Part shown: one piece after another, positions 9,491 to 18,412 of the stretch
Position numbering within the stretch: position 1 is the first letter of the stretch
How the letters are laid out: the number at the start of each line of letters is the position of its first letter
NCBI RefSeq assembly: GCF_003991425.1
Contig: NZ_CP034346.1
Span: forward strand, 4,129,501-4,193,500
Origin: Paenibacillus lutimineralis
Lineage (GTDB): Bacteria > Bacillota > Bacilli > Paenibacillales > Paenibacillaceae
Length of the DNA stretch: 64,000 nucleotides
Direction of reading: 5' to 3'
The notes under the pieces: generated by a model
Seen by the model: the letters and a program-made list of their open reading frames with translations, nothing else
What the model was told of the DNA's origin: nothing
Databases searched by the model: none
Program-made: the position numbers and the translations under genes

Positions 9491-10153
9491 TCAATTCGCG
9501 CTGCTCTTCTTCTTAGACAACCGGATCGTCTCTACTTTGCTTACCTCTCTGATCTTACCGCTCTTATAGACAGTATAACGATTCTTGCCCATTCGCTTGG
9601 CCCTATACATAGCAATATCCGCTTCCTCCTGCATGCGGCGCTGCTCAGCATGCTGTCCGTCCGCCATGCTGATACCGATACTTCCGGTAATTGCGATATC
9701 CCGCCCTTCGATATAGTAAGGTCGGCATATTTTGCCTAATATTAACCCAGCGAGAATTTCGACCGTATCTTGATCACAATTTTTGAGAATGATGAGAAAT
9801 TCATCGCCGCCGACTCGATAAGCTTGTTGATGCTTGTTCGTTACCCTCCTCAAATCTTTGCCAACTGCGCGAAGCAGCATATCCCCCGTATGATGGCCGT
9901 ATGTATCATTCACTTCCTTGAAATAATCGAGATCAAGGCTCATGACCACCAAGTTTCCCTTGCCATTATACTTCTTCCAGAAGCGATCCAACCCATTGCG
10001 ATTATATAGACCGGTGACCGTATCCCGATAAGCAAGACGCTTCAATCTGGAACGTTCGCTGAAGGTAGCATGTAGGCCGATGCTTATTAGGACTAAGACG
10101 ATAGCGATAGTGACGTACGCCCAGTCTGGAATATTATCAAATAATGTACTCAT
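9491..10153 (-). CDS. Membrane-anchored GGDEF diguanylate cyclase
   Basis: One N-terminal transmembrane helix (about residues 10-30) is followed by a single GGDEF domain with an intact catalytic motif (RVGGDEFLIIL) and the upstream YRDTVTGLYNRNGLDRF segment. It is expected to make cyclic di-GMP from two GTP. The inhibitory RxxD I-site, normally five residues before GGDEF, is absent here (the four residues are NKHQ), so product feedback is probably missing. There is no sensor domain beyond the membrane helix. I chose the ATG at 10153 over an in-frame TTG at 10165 because the latter has no better ribosome-binding site. The gene stands alone. Confidence 0.9.
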   Translation of the reverse strand: MSTLFDNIPDWAYVTIAIVLVLISIGLHATFSERSRLKRLAYRDTVTGLYNRNGLDRFWKKYNGKGNLVVMSLDLDYFKEVNDTYGHHTGDMLLRAVGKDLRRVTNKHQQAYRVGGDEFLIILKNCDQDTVEILAGLILGKICRPYYIEGRDIAITGSIGISMADGQHAEQRRMQEEADIAMYRAKRMGKNRYTVYKSGKIREVSKVETIRLSKKKSSAN

Positions 10154-10585
10154 TCGTATCACCAACCAAATCTATTTTCCACTCAGGGTATGTAATGTCC
10201 GTATTTCCAACTGCACTTTCTAAATATACAAGTAAGAACGATCCAACTCAAGCAATTGTTGCAAAAGATGTTACTTTGTCCGTATATCGAGGGTGAATTG
10301 CAACAAATTCTACAATTTTTCGTTAACTCCATAGGATAATAACTTTTCCGTGTAGTTATATTAGCATGGTTCATACTCTTAAAGACTTAAGACATCAGTA
10401 GGATAAACCATAATCTTAAGCGTACACAACAAGGCTCTACAATTTCTCTACGAATAGAAAAGACGCCTGTTCCATACCTTGACCCTTCAGACCGCCAAGC
10501 AGTCTGATCTTCGATCAAAGCCCGGAAAAAGCGTCCACTTTGCCCTTCAACCCCTACACCTTTTTACGAACTTACATCATACAAC
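10154..10585. other. Intergenic region with an inverted repeat, no supported gene
   Basis: A 432-bp gap. A 9-bp perfect inverted repeat (TTGTTGCAA at 10256-10264, TTGCAACAA at 10298-10306) is the only clear structure. A 63-codon minus-strand ORF here (10183-10374) has a CxxC...CxxC pattern but a weak ribosome-binding site, so it is not called as a gene. Confidence 0.4.
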
Positions 10586-11227
10586 TTAAACTTTTTCCTT
10601 ATCCAAGCTGACAATCTCTTTACAGATGGCTGCCAACTGCTTGCACACTTCTTCAATCTGCTGATTTGTCGCCTCATCCAGATTGTCGAGGATTTCATCC
10701 GCTCTTTTGATCGCATCATCAAGGCTAACTGAATCTAGAGAGTTGTGTTCAGAAATAGACATACTCATTCCCCCGCGGTCAGCCAAGCTGCAAGCCAGCG
10801 GCTGATCATTATTTAAGGTGTAGAACCCATAGAATTTGCGATTATTTACCGCCCTGATTAACCAGTGGAAGAAGTCATGCAGTTCCTCATCGACCCAGTC
10901 TCCTCCCTGCAGGTAGAGCTCCCGCATATAAGTAATTTGCATCTTTTGCTGCCCGTCACTCGAGAAATGTACAGTGTTGTTGAATTGATCGGACTCCAGG
11001 GTAAATCGAAATGGCCTTTCACGTAAAAAATAAATATCCAGATTATAAAAAAAGGCTGGCCCTCCTGGAGTGGCAACCACGCCAACCAGATTGCCTTGAC
11101 AGTTGATATAGAACCCTCTGCAGTAATGAATGGTAGTTCTGCTCATGCTTTTGTACAATTTAATTTCTGTCAGAGAGTCAAGATCAAGGCCTATAGACTC
11201 ATCTCTGAAATTTCTGATGATATTCAT
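10586..11227 (-). CDS. Hypothetical protein with C-terminal coiled-coil-like tail
   Basis: A 213-residue protein that I do not recognise. It is soluble, with no signal peptide or membrane segment. The first 150 residues are rich in aromatic and beta-type segments (FFYNLDIYFLRERPFRFTLE; DWVDEELHDFFHWLIRAVNN). The last 45 residues form an acidic amphipathic helix (ADEILDNLDEATNQQIEEVC) that could be a coiled coil. The ATG is strongly supported by GAGGAGGAGAG upstream. It lies between the GGDEF gene and the SARP-like response regulator, all on the minus strand but separated by long gaps and a terminator, so it is probably monocistronic. Confidence 0.75.
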   Translation of the reverse strand: MNIIRNFRDESIGLDLDSLTEIKLYKSMSRTTIHYCRGFYINCQGNLVGVVATPGGPAFFYNLDIYFLRERPFRFTLESDQFNNTVHFSSDGQQKMQITYMRELYLQGGDWVDEELHDFFHWLIRAVNNRKFYGFYTLNNDQPLACSLADRGGMSMSISEHNSLDSVSLDDAIKRADEILDNLDEATNQQIEEVCKQLAAICKEIVSLDKEKV

Positions 11228-11340
11228 ACTCGTGGACTCTCCTCCTCAAACATGCAATTGTTCACTCCTGCGAGCCCCACTGTCAGAAGTATATAATTTA
11301 CGCCTATACAATTTCTGAACACATATGGAACAGATAAAAA

Positions 11341-11382
11341 AAACAGCGAGGCTCACTCCTCTAATATTAGGAACCTCGCTGT
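11341..11382 (-). terminator. Intrinsic terminator of the response-regulator gene
   Basis: A 10-bp perfect stem (AACAGCGAGG / CCTCGCTGTT) with a 22-nt loop, followed on the minus strand by TTTTTTTT. It lies 23 bp beyond the stop codon at 11405. Confidence 0.8.
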
Positions 11383-11404
11383 TGTTCTGGCAGCCTTGAC
11401 CCGC

Positions 11405-12541
11405 CTAGTGTTTCAATATTTGATTGCTCTCCTGCCACACCTTATACCATTCCGTTATGTAATCGCTCGGCGCCTCACCAAGCTCTTCCTCCAGCACCGA
11501 TTCCAACAATTGATATTGACGATGCACCATGGCCGGTTGCTGCTCGGAATAGATGACCATCAGTTGGTAATATGCCCTCTCTTCAAGAGAGTCATGGAAG
11601 ATAATATTCAGATAGCTGGCAGCCGCTTGTTCCAAAGCACCATTCCGATAGTGCCAGTCCCCCATATCATAGCTAAGTTTAAGCCACTGGCTTTTGTAGC
11701 GTTGCCGTTCACTCTCCGCCCACCAATAATCGTATTCTTGCAAGTAATCTCCGGTATACAGCTTTGTCAGCTCTTGATATAAATCTATCGAATCCGCGGT
11801 TAATGGAGGAAGAGTACCTATTCTACGATCCCATTCATTAATGTCCAGAACGATCTGATTCAAATGCAGGACATAACCCTCGGTGGTATTCGCAATTTGA
11901 AAACGATCTTTATAGGGCTCTAGCGCTTTGCGTATATGATATACCGTAGTATACAACTGGGAATAGATTTTCTCAGAATCGTGATCCTGCCACAAAAGAT
12001 CAATCAGTACGGACTTGCGGACCAGTTGTTCACGATGCTGCAATAAATAAAGAAATAATTCCTGCGCTTTGGAGGTACGCCATTGCAACAATGACATATT
12101 GCCGATCTCACCCACACTAACCTGACGGAAGACATTCAAATGAATATCTCCACTATGTATCACGTGTGATTTCGCCCGGAGGTTTATCCGTTGCCTGATT
12201 CTGTCCAGCGTCTTGATCAATCGCTCCGTCTGTACCGGCTTCACGATGTAGTCAAGCGCATTCAAGTCAAAGGCTTGTACGGCATATTCATTATATGCGG
12301 TTACAAAAATAATATTTAAATTTGGTTTCTTCTCTAGCAGCTGGTCAGCCAATCGAATCCCATCGAGCTCTGGAAGACTAATATCCAAAAATACGGCATC
12401 AACATCCCGATGCAAAATCTCGTCGCGGGCGATCAATGGATCCGTGTATTTGCCGACGATTTCGATATCGCCAACTTTAGATAATTGCCGCTCGAGAAAT
12501 TCCAGGGCCAGCTTCTCATCATCCACGAGGATCATTCTCAT
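11405..12541 (-). CDS. Response regulator with SARP-like winged helix and BTAD domain
   Basis: A 378-residue protein. Residues 1-120 are a CheY-type receiver with the full active site: Asp7/Asp8, phospho-acceptor Asp53 (VFLDISLPELDG), Thr81 and Lys101 (DYIVKPV). Residues about 140-230 look like a winged-helix DNA-binding domain of the Trans_reg_C/SARP type (AQELFLYLLQHREQLVRKSVLIDLLW was read here in part). Residues about 240-375 are helical and TPR-like, as in the bacterial transcriptional activator domain (YQELTKLYTGDYLQ; ERAYYQLMVIYSEQ). This architecture is known from Bacillota regulators of the AfsR/SARP class. No histidine kinase is adjacent, so it is an orphan in this window and its signal is unknown. 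Confidence 0.88.
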   Translation of the reverse strand: MRMILVDDEKLALEFLERQLSKVGDIEIVGKYTDPLIARDEILHRDVDAVFLDISLPELDGIRLADQLLEKKPNLNIIFVTAYNEYAVQAFDLNALDYIVKPVQTERLIKTLDRIRQRINLRAKSHVIHSGDIHLNVFRQVSVGEIGNMSLLQWRTSKAQELFLYLLQHREQLVRKSVLIDLLWQDHDSEKIYSQLYTTVYHIRKALEPYKDRFQIANTTEGYVLHLNQIVLDINEWDRRIGTLPPLTADSIDLYQELTKLYTGDYLQEYDYWWAESERQRYKSQWLKLSYDMGDWHYRNGALEQAAASYLNIIFHDSLEERAYYQLMVIYSEQQPAMVHRQYQLLESVLEEELGEAPSDYITEWYKVWQESNQILKH

Positions 12542-12684
12542 GGTAGGATCATGCTCCTTACTGGTTGAATTAACGGTATTCTACTAAAAAGTATATCATA
12601 TGAAGCTTAATCGCTAATATCGAGATGGACGGATATACTTCATATTAACGCTAAATGTGTCTGAAAGTTGCACAAAAAAGACAA

Positions 12685-12704
12685 AAAACGCCTGAATAGG
12701 CGTT
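12685..12704 (-). terminator. Intrinsic terminator of the sortase gene
   Basis: An 8-bp stem (AAACGCCT / AGGCGTTT) with a GAAT loop, followed on the minus strand by TTTGTCTTTTTTG. It is 21 bp beyond the sortase stop. Confidence 0.8.
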
Positions 12705-12725
12705 TCCCCTAGCAACAATTTCACT

Positions 12726-13361
12726 TCATGACATCAATTTAGCCTGTATGATAAGCCGATGGGTCGATACATTCAACGGAGTGCATGTGATCAGAGTTAA
12801 TAAGCTCTCATTCCCATCGCTGCTTAACACAGATACATCGGTTGGCTCAACAACTAAAATATTATTAACCTCATAAGTATATACCTTGTCCCTGGTATGA
12901 ATAATGACCTGATCTCCAAGCTGAACCTCATCAAGCCGGTTGAACAGTCGACCGGTCGTCCTGGCGCGATGGGCCGCGATCGCAGCATTGCCGAGTGAAC
13001 CGAGCGAAGCCGTGTCGGATAAATGTACGGAAGAAGCCCGCATATTCTCCATCGTCGCTCCTTCCAAAATCGGCAGCTTCACATCGATTGACGTAATCTC
13101 AATAATTCCAAGCAATCCTTCCTCATCAGGAACAGAAAGCGCACTTACTTCAGTCCCATCGTCCTCCGATGCTGATCCTTCCTCTAAGAAGCCTGACAGC
13201 TGTTCATAGCTGGAAATTAGACTCGGATCGAGCCGGGCTTCCCGGTGCTCCGCGGCCTGCAGCAGTCGCTCCTGTTCGCGGTCAGCATACCACTCTATAA
13301 CTCTCGGCGCCGCAATCACCATTACGCCAAGTACAATAAACAACCACCATAGCTTGCGCAT
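12726..13361 (-). CDS. Class D sortase
   Basis: A 211-residue sortase with one N-terminal membrane anchor (residues about 4-22). The catalytic triad is visible: His131 in IAAHRARTTGRLFNRLDEV, Cys193 in LLTLITCTPLN, and Arg202 in THRLIIQ. The spacing and the TLITCTP motif match class D enzymes, which attach sorting-signal proteins to the peptidoglycan or, in sporulating species, to the spore or mother-cell envelope. No protein ending in an LPxTG-like signal was seen in this window, so its substrate lies elsewhere. The residues between the anchor and the catalytic domain (about 30-80) are acidic and probably flexible. Confidence 0.92.
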   Translation of the reverse strand: MRKLWWLFIVLGVMVIAAPRVIEWYADREQERLLQAAEHREARLDPSLISSYEQLSGFLEEGSASEDDGTEVSALSVPDEEGLLGIIEITSIDVKLPILEGATMENMRASSVHLSDTASLGSLGNAAIAAHRARTTGRLFNRLDEVQLGDQVIIHTRDKVYTYEVNNILVVEPTDVSVLSSDGNESLLTLITCTPLNVSTHRLIIQAKLMS

Positions 13362-13791
13362 TCCCCTTCACTCCTCTGCTCGAATCTGGTTGGTGGAATG
13401 GTTATACCTTCTCATCTACCTTGGGAGAAAATAGAAGAAAAGGTATAACGCTGAGGTCAAATATCCAATTGCCCCTGTGTTCGCTTGGATCAGCAGGACT
13501 ATTCGCTTAGTTGACTCCACCTAAGGCGATCCCCAAATTCCAATGCTGAAAACCAGCCGCCTTAACGAAGCAACTAACCCTACAGTCCTCCCATCAGATT
13601 TGTTCGCAGCATGAGTGCTCTGGCATCCGCTTGCCGAGTCCATAGTTCTAACCTTTTTCTAGCAATGGAACCCTTGACAATACGTTTCTATGTTCTCAAT
13701 AGCTGCACTACTTCTGGGGTACCACGCTGATCATACGGCGACAACATTATATTACTTAGAGCAGCTATACAAATTCTCAACACAGATATAT
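13362..13791. other. Intergenic region with two inverted-repeat structures
   Basis: A 430-bp gap without a supported ORF. One inverted repeat pairs GTTATACCTT (13401-13410) with AAGGTATAAC (13440-13449). A second, larger structure spans 13507-13577: TTAGTTG-8-AAGGCG on the left pairs with CGCCTT-7-CAACTAA on the right, giving two stems with an internal loop. Its loop contains TGCTGAAAACCAGCC (13543-13557), which also occurs at the right end of the 170-bp element near 27.2 kb. It could be a degraded repeat element or a structured RNA. Confidence 0.45.
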
Positions 13792-14925
13792 TTACTTCGT
13801 ATCTTCGTCTTCATCAGGCTCGGAGATCCGCTTAACAGAATGATTCTTTTCAGTAACTGAAGATTGTTGATTTTCCGGCAGAGACCCCACTGCTTCCGGT
13901 TGATGTGCATGGGCTTCCTGCTCATCTGAAGTTGGAATCGCTCGATGAACGTAGTTTCTGCTGTGCCTTGCTCTGGTTCTTATCGCTCTTTGTAACAACC
14001 ATACGATGGCAAAAATAATCCCTGCGATCACGATTACAGGAACCGCTCCAGCAAGAACAACAACTAGCCATTCGAACATGGCCGAGACCACTTGAATGCT
14101 GCCGTTTAGCGATTTTCCCGCTCTTTCCAGCAATGAGGGCTTCTCTTGGCTAGCATTTTGCAAAAGTTTTACATCGGGCTGGTACAAACGGATTTCAACG
14201 GTGGAGAAAGAGACATTGCTGTCGAGATATCGCATCCGCCCTTTGATCTGTTCAATCTCAGTCTGAATCCGCTCAAGTTCATTGACATACTCTACAAGCT
14301 GGCTGGTCTTCGTTGCCTCATCTATGAACTTGAGATACCTGGCTTCCATCGCTTCCTTTACCTTCAGGCGGGATTCCAGGTCTACATATTCTTCGGATAC
14401 ATCCTGCCCTTGAATGCTGCGCTGCAAAGATTTATGGTCTAGCTTCTCAAGTTGTTCCAAGAAGGAGGAGAAGCCCGTGGAAGGAACCTTGATCGTAATG
14501 GTTCCCCCCTGCTCTTCAAGAGAGCGATTCTCTGAAAAATCAACGATATATCCGCCAGCCAAAGTAACCTGATCTCGGATTTCCGATTGCGCCTTGTTAT
14601 AGTCATCTACCTGCATTACGACATTCGCCGTGTAAATCAATTTTTTATTCATGCCCGCTAACATATCTACAGCTTGAAACCCGGAGCTTCCTGTATCCCC
14701 GGGACCTTTCGGGATAGACTGCAGGTCTCCGCCTTCACTTTGCGGGACTGACTCAGCGGCCATAGTGTTCATGCTGGTCGCCTTATCCGCTACAGCAAAG
14801 TTGTCATCACTCCGCGCCATTGAATCGTTTTGTGATACCTTGGCGCTCCCGCATCCGCTTAATAACAATAACGATAACAGAAGCAATACTGCCGCTTTCC
14901 AATTCCCCCATTTGTGCATAACCAT
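13792..14925 (-). CDS. DUF4349-domain lipoprotein
   Basis: A 377-residue lipoprotein. The signal peptide ends in a lipobox (LLSGCGS, Cys about residue 26). Then comes a low-complexity Ser/Gln/Asp stretch and a DUF4349 domain (about 90-310) recognisable by KLIYTANVVMQVDDYNKA, GGYIVDFSENR, a coiled-coil region (ELERIQTEIEQIKGRMRYLD) and FSTVEIRLYQP. A transmembrane helix follows (about 290-313, VVVLAGAVPVIVIAGIIFAI) and then a polar cytoplasmic tail. The function of DUF4349 is unknown; it may be an envelope or stress component (inference). An ATG at 14919 is an alternative start. It is separated from its neighbours. Confidence 0.85.
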   Translation of the reverse strand: MVMHKWGNWKAAVLLLLSLLLLSGCGSAKVSQNDSMARSDDNFAVADKATSMNTMAAESVPQSEGGDLQSIPKGPGDTGSSGFQAVDMLAGMNKKLIYTANVVMQVDDYNKAQSEIRDQVTLAGGYIVDFSENRSLEEQGGTITIKVPSTGFSSFLEQLEKLDHKSLQRSIQGQDVSEEYVDLESRLKVKEAMEARYLKFIDEATKTSQLVEYVNELERIQTEIEQIKGRMRYLDSNVSFSTVEIRLYQPDVKLLQNASQEKPSLLERAGKSLNGSIQVVSAMFEWLVVVLAGAVPVIVIAGIIFAIVWLLQRAIRTRARHSRNYVHRAIPTSDEQEAHAHQPEAVGSLPENQQSSVTEKNHSVKRISEPDEDEDTK

Positions 14926-15070
14926 GCCCCCATACTCTTTTAATAGTTCGGTTCAGTCAAATCTCTATATCAACTTCATTAAGACCGACCTTATCAATCT
15001 TGACGGAGGGATAATATGGAATGTTGCGCAAATACTCCCTGATCAATTTAAGTTTTCCTTGGATAGAATA

Positions 15071-15099
15071 AGCCCCAGTCCAATGAATGAACTGAGGCT
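15071..15099 (-). terminator. Probable terminator of the ABC exporter gene
   Basis: The stem AGCCCCAGT / ACTGAGGCT (9 bp with one mismatch) lies 17 bp past the stop codon of the ABC exporter. The downstream T-run on the minus strand is weak (TTATTCTATCC). Confidence 0.5.
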
Positions 15100-15115
15100 A
15101 GAGGAATGATAAATC

Positions 15116-16894
15116 TTACATATTTTTCAGCTTAAAGAATTCGCCTTTCATATCCAGCAATTGCTCGTAAGTGCCTGTTTCGACAATCTTGCCTTTCTTA
15201 AGCACGATAATGCGATCAGCGTTCTTAACGGTAGAGAGACGGTGAGCCACGATGAACGTTGTTCTTCCTTGCATCAACTGCTCCATCGCATTCTGGACAT
15301 GTCGTTCAGATGCATTATCAAGCGCAGAAGTAGCCTCATCGAGAATAATAATCTTCGGATCACGAACCAACGCACGGGCAATGGCGATCCTCTGTCTCTG
15401 CCCACCAGATAGTCTGCCGCCATGTTCTCCAACCGACGTATCCAGACCTTCCGGCAAACTGTCAATCACATCTTGCAAATTAGCCATCCATACAGCTCGC
15501 TGTAATATCTCTTCGGAAATATGAGGCAAACCGTAAGTGATGTTCTCCCGAATCGATCCGGAGAATAGGATATTGTTCTGTAGTACGATGGCTAGTGATT
15601 GACGATAGCGCGACATGCTGAGCTCACTCATCGGCATTCCATCGATCAGAATGCTGCCGGATTGCGGCTTATAGAAACCGATAATCAAGTTCAGAATGGT
15701 AGATTTACCTGAACCTGACTCGCCAACAAAGGCAATCGTCTCCCCCGGCTTCACATCCAGGCTGAAATCATCCAGCACATGCCGGTCCGAATCCTTATAG
15801 TTGAAGCTGACTCCTTTGAACTGGTAGCCGCCGCTGAATTTATCAGGTTTAACCTTCCCTTTGTACTCCTCCGTCTCATCAGACAACAGAACTTCGGTGA
15901 CAGAATGGAGCGACTCGAAGCCCTTGACCAGGTTCGGATATACGTTAAGAATCGATGTTACCGAACCGATCATCATATTGAAGAAGCTCTGGTACATCAC
16001 GATGTCGCCAATTTCCATATAGCCTTGGTAGGAAAGATAGGCTGTAAAGAACAAGCAGCCCACCTGGAACAGTTGGAAAATAACCCAGCTGGAGGAGCCA
16101 AAGTAGGCTTCCAGTACGTCCAGTCGATGTCCACGGTCACGGATATTCTCCAGAGCGGCATCTACCTTACGGATTTCCACTTCTTCGAGGCCGTGGGCCC
16201 GTGTTACCGGAATCATCTCTACGGTCTCGGATACTTTCCCTGACATCTCCTCAATATTCTTGCGGACTTCGCGGTTACGCTGCGACATTTTGGTATTGAA
16301 GAAGCGAACCAGATAGATCGCCGTTGGCCCCATGAGTAGGAAGAATAGAGCAACGATCCAGCTGTTATATAGCGTGAGTACGACGACAATCGCCAGATTA
16401 ATCGCGGCGGGAATGATCGTCATGAGCATTTGCCGCGACAGGAAATCGACCGCCTCAACGTCACGCAGTACCTTGGACTGCAGTTTCCCCGCATTCATAT
16501 CCCCGTGATAGCTTAATGAGAGCTGTTGCATCTTACGAACGAGCGTACTACGCAACCCCGCTTCCACATGACGAACCGCCTTACTGATATAACTGACATG
16601 AAGCGTATGTGTCGGGATATTCTGCGCAACGACGATAATGACCAGAATCATATTGATCCAGAATTCATTCATCGAGTGGCGTTCGGGATAACTTACGATG
16701 TTAATGATGTTCGCTGTGACGATTGACAGTATCCAGGTGGGTGAATTTTTAATCGTATAGAAAAATGCCGATAAAGCAACTTTCCCCATATGATTACGAT
16801 ATAGACGCGCAAGTAAACTAAACGGTTTGACTTTAGTTCCTTGTTCATTTTCAAATACTTTAGAATAATCCAGAGAGATCTCTGGTCTTGCCAT
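15116..16894 (-). CDS. ABC-type exporter half-transporter (fused TMD-NBD)
   Basis: A 592-residue MsbA/LmrA-like half transporter. The membrane domain has about six TM helices (residues about 25-320), preceded by a short cytoplasmic leader. The ATPase domain (about 345-590) has Walker A GESGSGKST, the signature LSGGQRQRIAIARAL, Walker B IIILDEATSALD and the H-loop IVAHRLSTV. Such proteins work as dimers to export lipids, peptides or drugs; the substrate is unknown. I prefer the ATG at 16894 because AGGTGA sits 5-6 nt upstream and overlaps the earlier GTG at 16903. The gene is divergent from an AraC regulator, which may control it. Confidence 0.9.
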   Translation of the reverse strand: MARPEISLDYSKVFENEQGTKVKPFSLLARLYRNHMGKVALSAFFYTIKNSPTWILSIVTANIINIVSYPERHSMNEFWINMILVIIVVAQNIPTHTLHVSYISKAVRHVEAGLRSTLVRKMQQLSLSYHGDMNAGKLQSKVLRDVEAVDFLSRQMLMTIIPAAINLAIVVVLTLYNSWIVALFFLLMGPTAIYLVRFFNTKMSQRNREVRKNIEEMSGKVSETVEMIPVTRAHGLEEVEIRKVDAALENIRDRGHRLDVLEAYFGSSSWVIFQLFQVGCLFFTAYLSYQGYMEIGDIVMYQSFFNMMIGSVTSILNVYPNLVKGFESLHSVTEVLLSDETEEYKGKVKPDKFSGGYQFKGVSFNYKDSDRHVLDDFSLDVKPGETIAFVGESGSGKSTILNLIIGFYKPQSGSILIDGMPMSELSMSRYRQSLAIVLQNNILFSGSIRENITYGLPHISEEILQRAVWMANLQDVIDSLPEGLDTSVGEHGGRLSGGQRQRIAIARALVRDPKIIILDEATSALDNASERHVQNAMEQLMQGRTTFIVAHRLSTVKNADRIIVLKKGKIVETGTYEQLLDMKGEFFKLKNM

Positions 16895-17065
16895 AGGATT
16901 CACCTGCTTTTTAGATTATGATAGTTAGTAATGGATTCAGACCATTTGAACCAGGAATAACATCAGTGACTAGTATAGAACTCCTGCTATCTGATCTCTA
17001 TAACATGATCGGTCTGTTTTTCATGGATTGTTTAACTAAATCGGACATCAAGGAGTGGATCTAAC

Positions 17066-18013
17066 ATGACCCCCGATTACCCGGAAATATATTTTCCCCA
17101 TTACCGTTCGGAGGCCTGCTTATTCTCCCCTCATACGAGAACTGTTGAGAACGGCTGGGTCTGCGGACGGCATGTTCACCATACTATGCTTGAAATACTA
17201 CTCGTCGTGGAAGGAACTCTGACTACGATTCTCGGCTGCAACGAATTCAGCCAGCATGTCGGAGATATCATCATTGTCTCGCCTATGATGGTTCATGATT
17301 TTCAGGTAAGGCTGTCGGAGAGAGTATCCTTCTTTACCATGCATATTCATATCGAGGACACAGAAATTCTCCATCTCATTGGCTCCAACAACCATGGCTT
17401 CTATCCGTCAGATCATCCGTTGAACCAACAGATTAAGTCTTCCGTTGAGCGTATGATCGACACCCTATTCCATCGCGGCTGGGCTAAGATGTCTTTGATG
17501 CGCGAGGTTTATACCATTCTCGACGAGATGCAGCAATATTTCTCTATAACACACGATATAGGCCCGCTGTCCTTCGATGCGGAATTGTCTAATCAGGTGG
17601 CGAGGGAAATTCAAGCGCTCGTTCTAAGGAATAGCGAGGAGGCTGTAGCAGGGGTAACGACAGATAAGGATGCAAATAGTGACTGGCTTGAAGAGATATC
17701 GCGCAAGCTTGGGGTGAGCAGGCGGCATTGCCACCGGTTGTTCAGGCAAGCCTTTGGAATTCCCCCACGCGAATATTTGATGGTGCTGAAGCAGCAGGAA
17801 GCGATGCAGATGCTTGTGACTAGCAGCGATTCGATCGAACGTATTGCCCACAAAATCGGATACGAGAATGTACAGAGTTTCAGTCGGCAGTTCACAGCCT
17901 GGGCGGGCTGTACTCCTAGCACATTTCGCAAGAATAATCTGAACGAGCGCCATCATTTGGTCCCAATCAACTTACAAGAGGTAGGTGCATTGAATGAGTA
18001 CAAACAATTCTGA
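17066..18013 (+). CDS. AraC-family transcriptional regulator
   Basis: A 315-residue protein. The N-terminal cupin-like sensor (about 1-150) has the typical HHTMLEILLVVEGTL and GDIIIVSPMMVHDF segments. The C-terminal part (about 200-300) carries two helix-turn-helix motifs ending in the AraC signature (SIERIAHKIGYENVQSFSRQ, then GCTPSTFRK). The ligand is probably a sugar or a small metabolite (inference). The ATG has AAGGAG 11 nt upstream. Its 3' end overlaps the next gene by 20 bp, which implies cotranscription. It is divergent from the ABC exporter, with a 171-bp shared upstream region. Confidence 0.9.
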   Translation: MTPDYPEIYFPHYRSEACLFSPHTRTVENGWVCGRHVHHTMLEILLVVEGTLTTILGCNEFSQHVGDIIIVSPMMVHDFQVRLSERVSFFTMHIHIEDTEILHLIGSNNHGFYPSDHPLNQQIKSSVERMIDTLFHRGWAKMSLMREVYTILDEMQQYFSITHDIGPLSFDAELSNQVAREIQALVLRNSEEAVAGVTTDKDANSDWLEEISRKLGVSRRHCHRLFRQAFGIPPREYLMVLKQQEAMQMLVTSSDSIERIAHKIGYENVQSFSRQFTAWAGCTPSTFRKNNLNERHHLVPINLQEVGALNEYKQF

Positions 18014-18239
18014 CCCCAAAATCCCAGAGATTGACCCTTTGCGCTGTCCGTTATGCGGGCAGCCTAATCATTGTGCCTATGCTGCCGGACAACCACATAC
18101 GACCTGCTGGTGTAATAACTTATCCGTTCCCAAGCCACTGCTTGAGCAGATTCCCGATCAGTTCCGCCGCAAAGCCTGTGTCTGTGAGAATTGCGTCAGA
18201 ACGTATATTGCTGAGCACGGTGTGCACCAATCTGTATGA
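17994..18239 (+). CDS. Cysteine-rich CWC family protein
   Basis: A small 81-residue protein with eight cysteines: CPLCGQPNHC, CWCNN, and CVCENCVRTY. The CxxC...CWC...C-x-CxxC arrangement matches the cysteine-rich CWC family and predicts a metal-binding (probably Zn) fold. The function is unknown. The ATG is inside the end of the AraC gene, with GAGGTAGGTG as a ribosome-binding site, so the two are translationally linked. The transcript would originally have ended at the terminator now split by the IS1182 element. Confidence 0.85.
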   Translation: MSTNNSDPKIPEIDPLRCPLCGQPNHCAYAAGQPHTTCWCNNLSVPKPLLEQIPDQFRRKACVCENCVRTYIAEHGVHQSV

Positions 18240-18328
18240 ACTATATAGAAGCTATAAGCCAGATAGACTAACCCAGATAAAAAGAGCCTGCATTTTTTTC
18301 AGGCCACTGAAAAAGTCCATTTCATGTT

Positions 18329-18370
18329 AAAGGTACAGCCTCTCAAGAAAATTGAGGAAGCTGTACCTTT
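18329..18370 (+). terminator. Hairpin at the left end of the IS
   Basis: AAAGGTACAGC pairs with GCTGTACCTTT, with a further short inner stem (CTC-CAA / TTGAGG) and a GAAAA loop, followed by TTTTC. It lies upstream of the transposase and should stop outside transcription from entering it. The same hairpin is present in the remnant copy near 57.7 kb. A TATAAT box follows at 18378-18383, a probable -10 for the transposase. Confidence 0.65.
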
Positions 18371-18412
18371 TTTCGCTTATAATGTAAGCATCATGGAGAG
18401 CAGGTGAGCGAG

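Noticed and set aside
10183..10374. 63-codon ORF with a CxxC...CxxC pattern on the minus strand
   Set aside because: Weak ribosome-binding site, no recognisable family and long hydrophobic/Cys mix without coherence; probably a chance ORF.
15779..16243. 154-codon plus-strand ORF inside the ABC exporter
   Set aside because: It is antisense to the conserved exporter coding sequence, without its own ribosome-binding site or motif.
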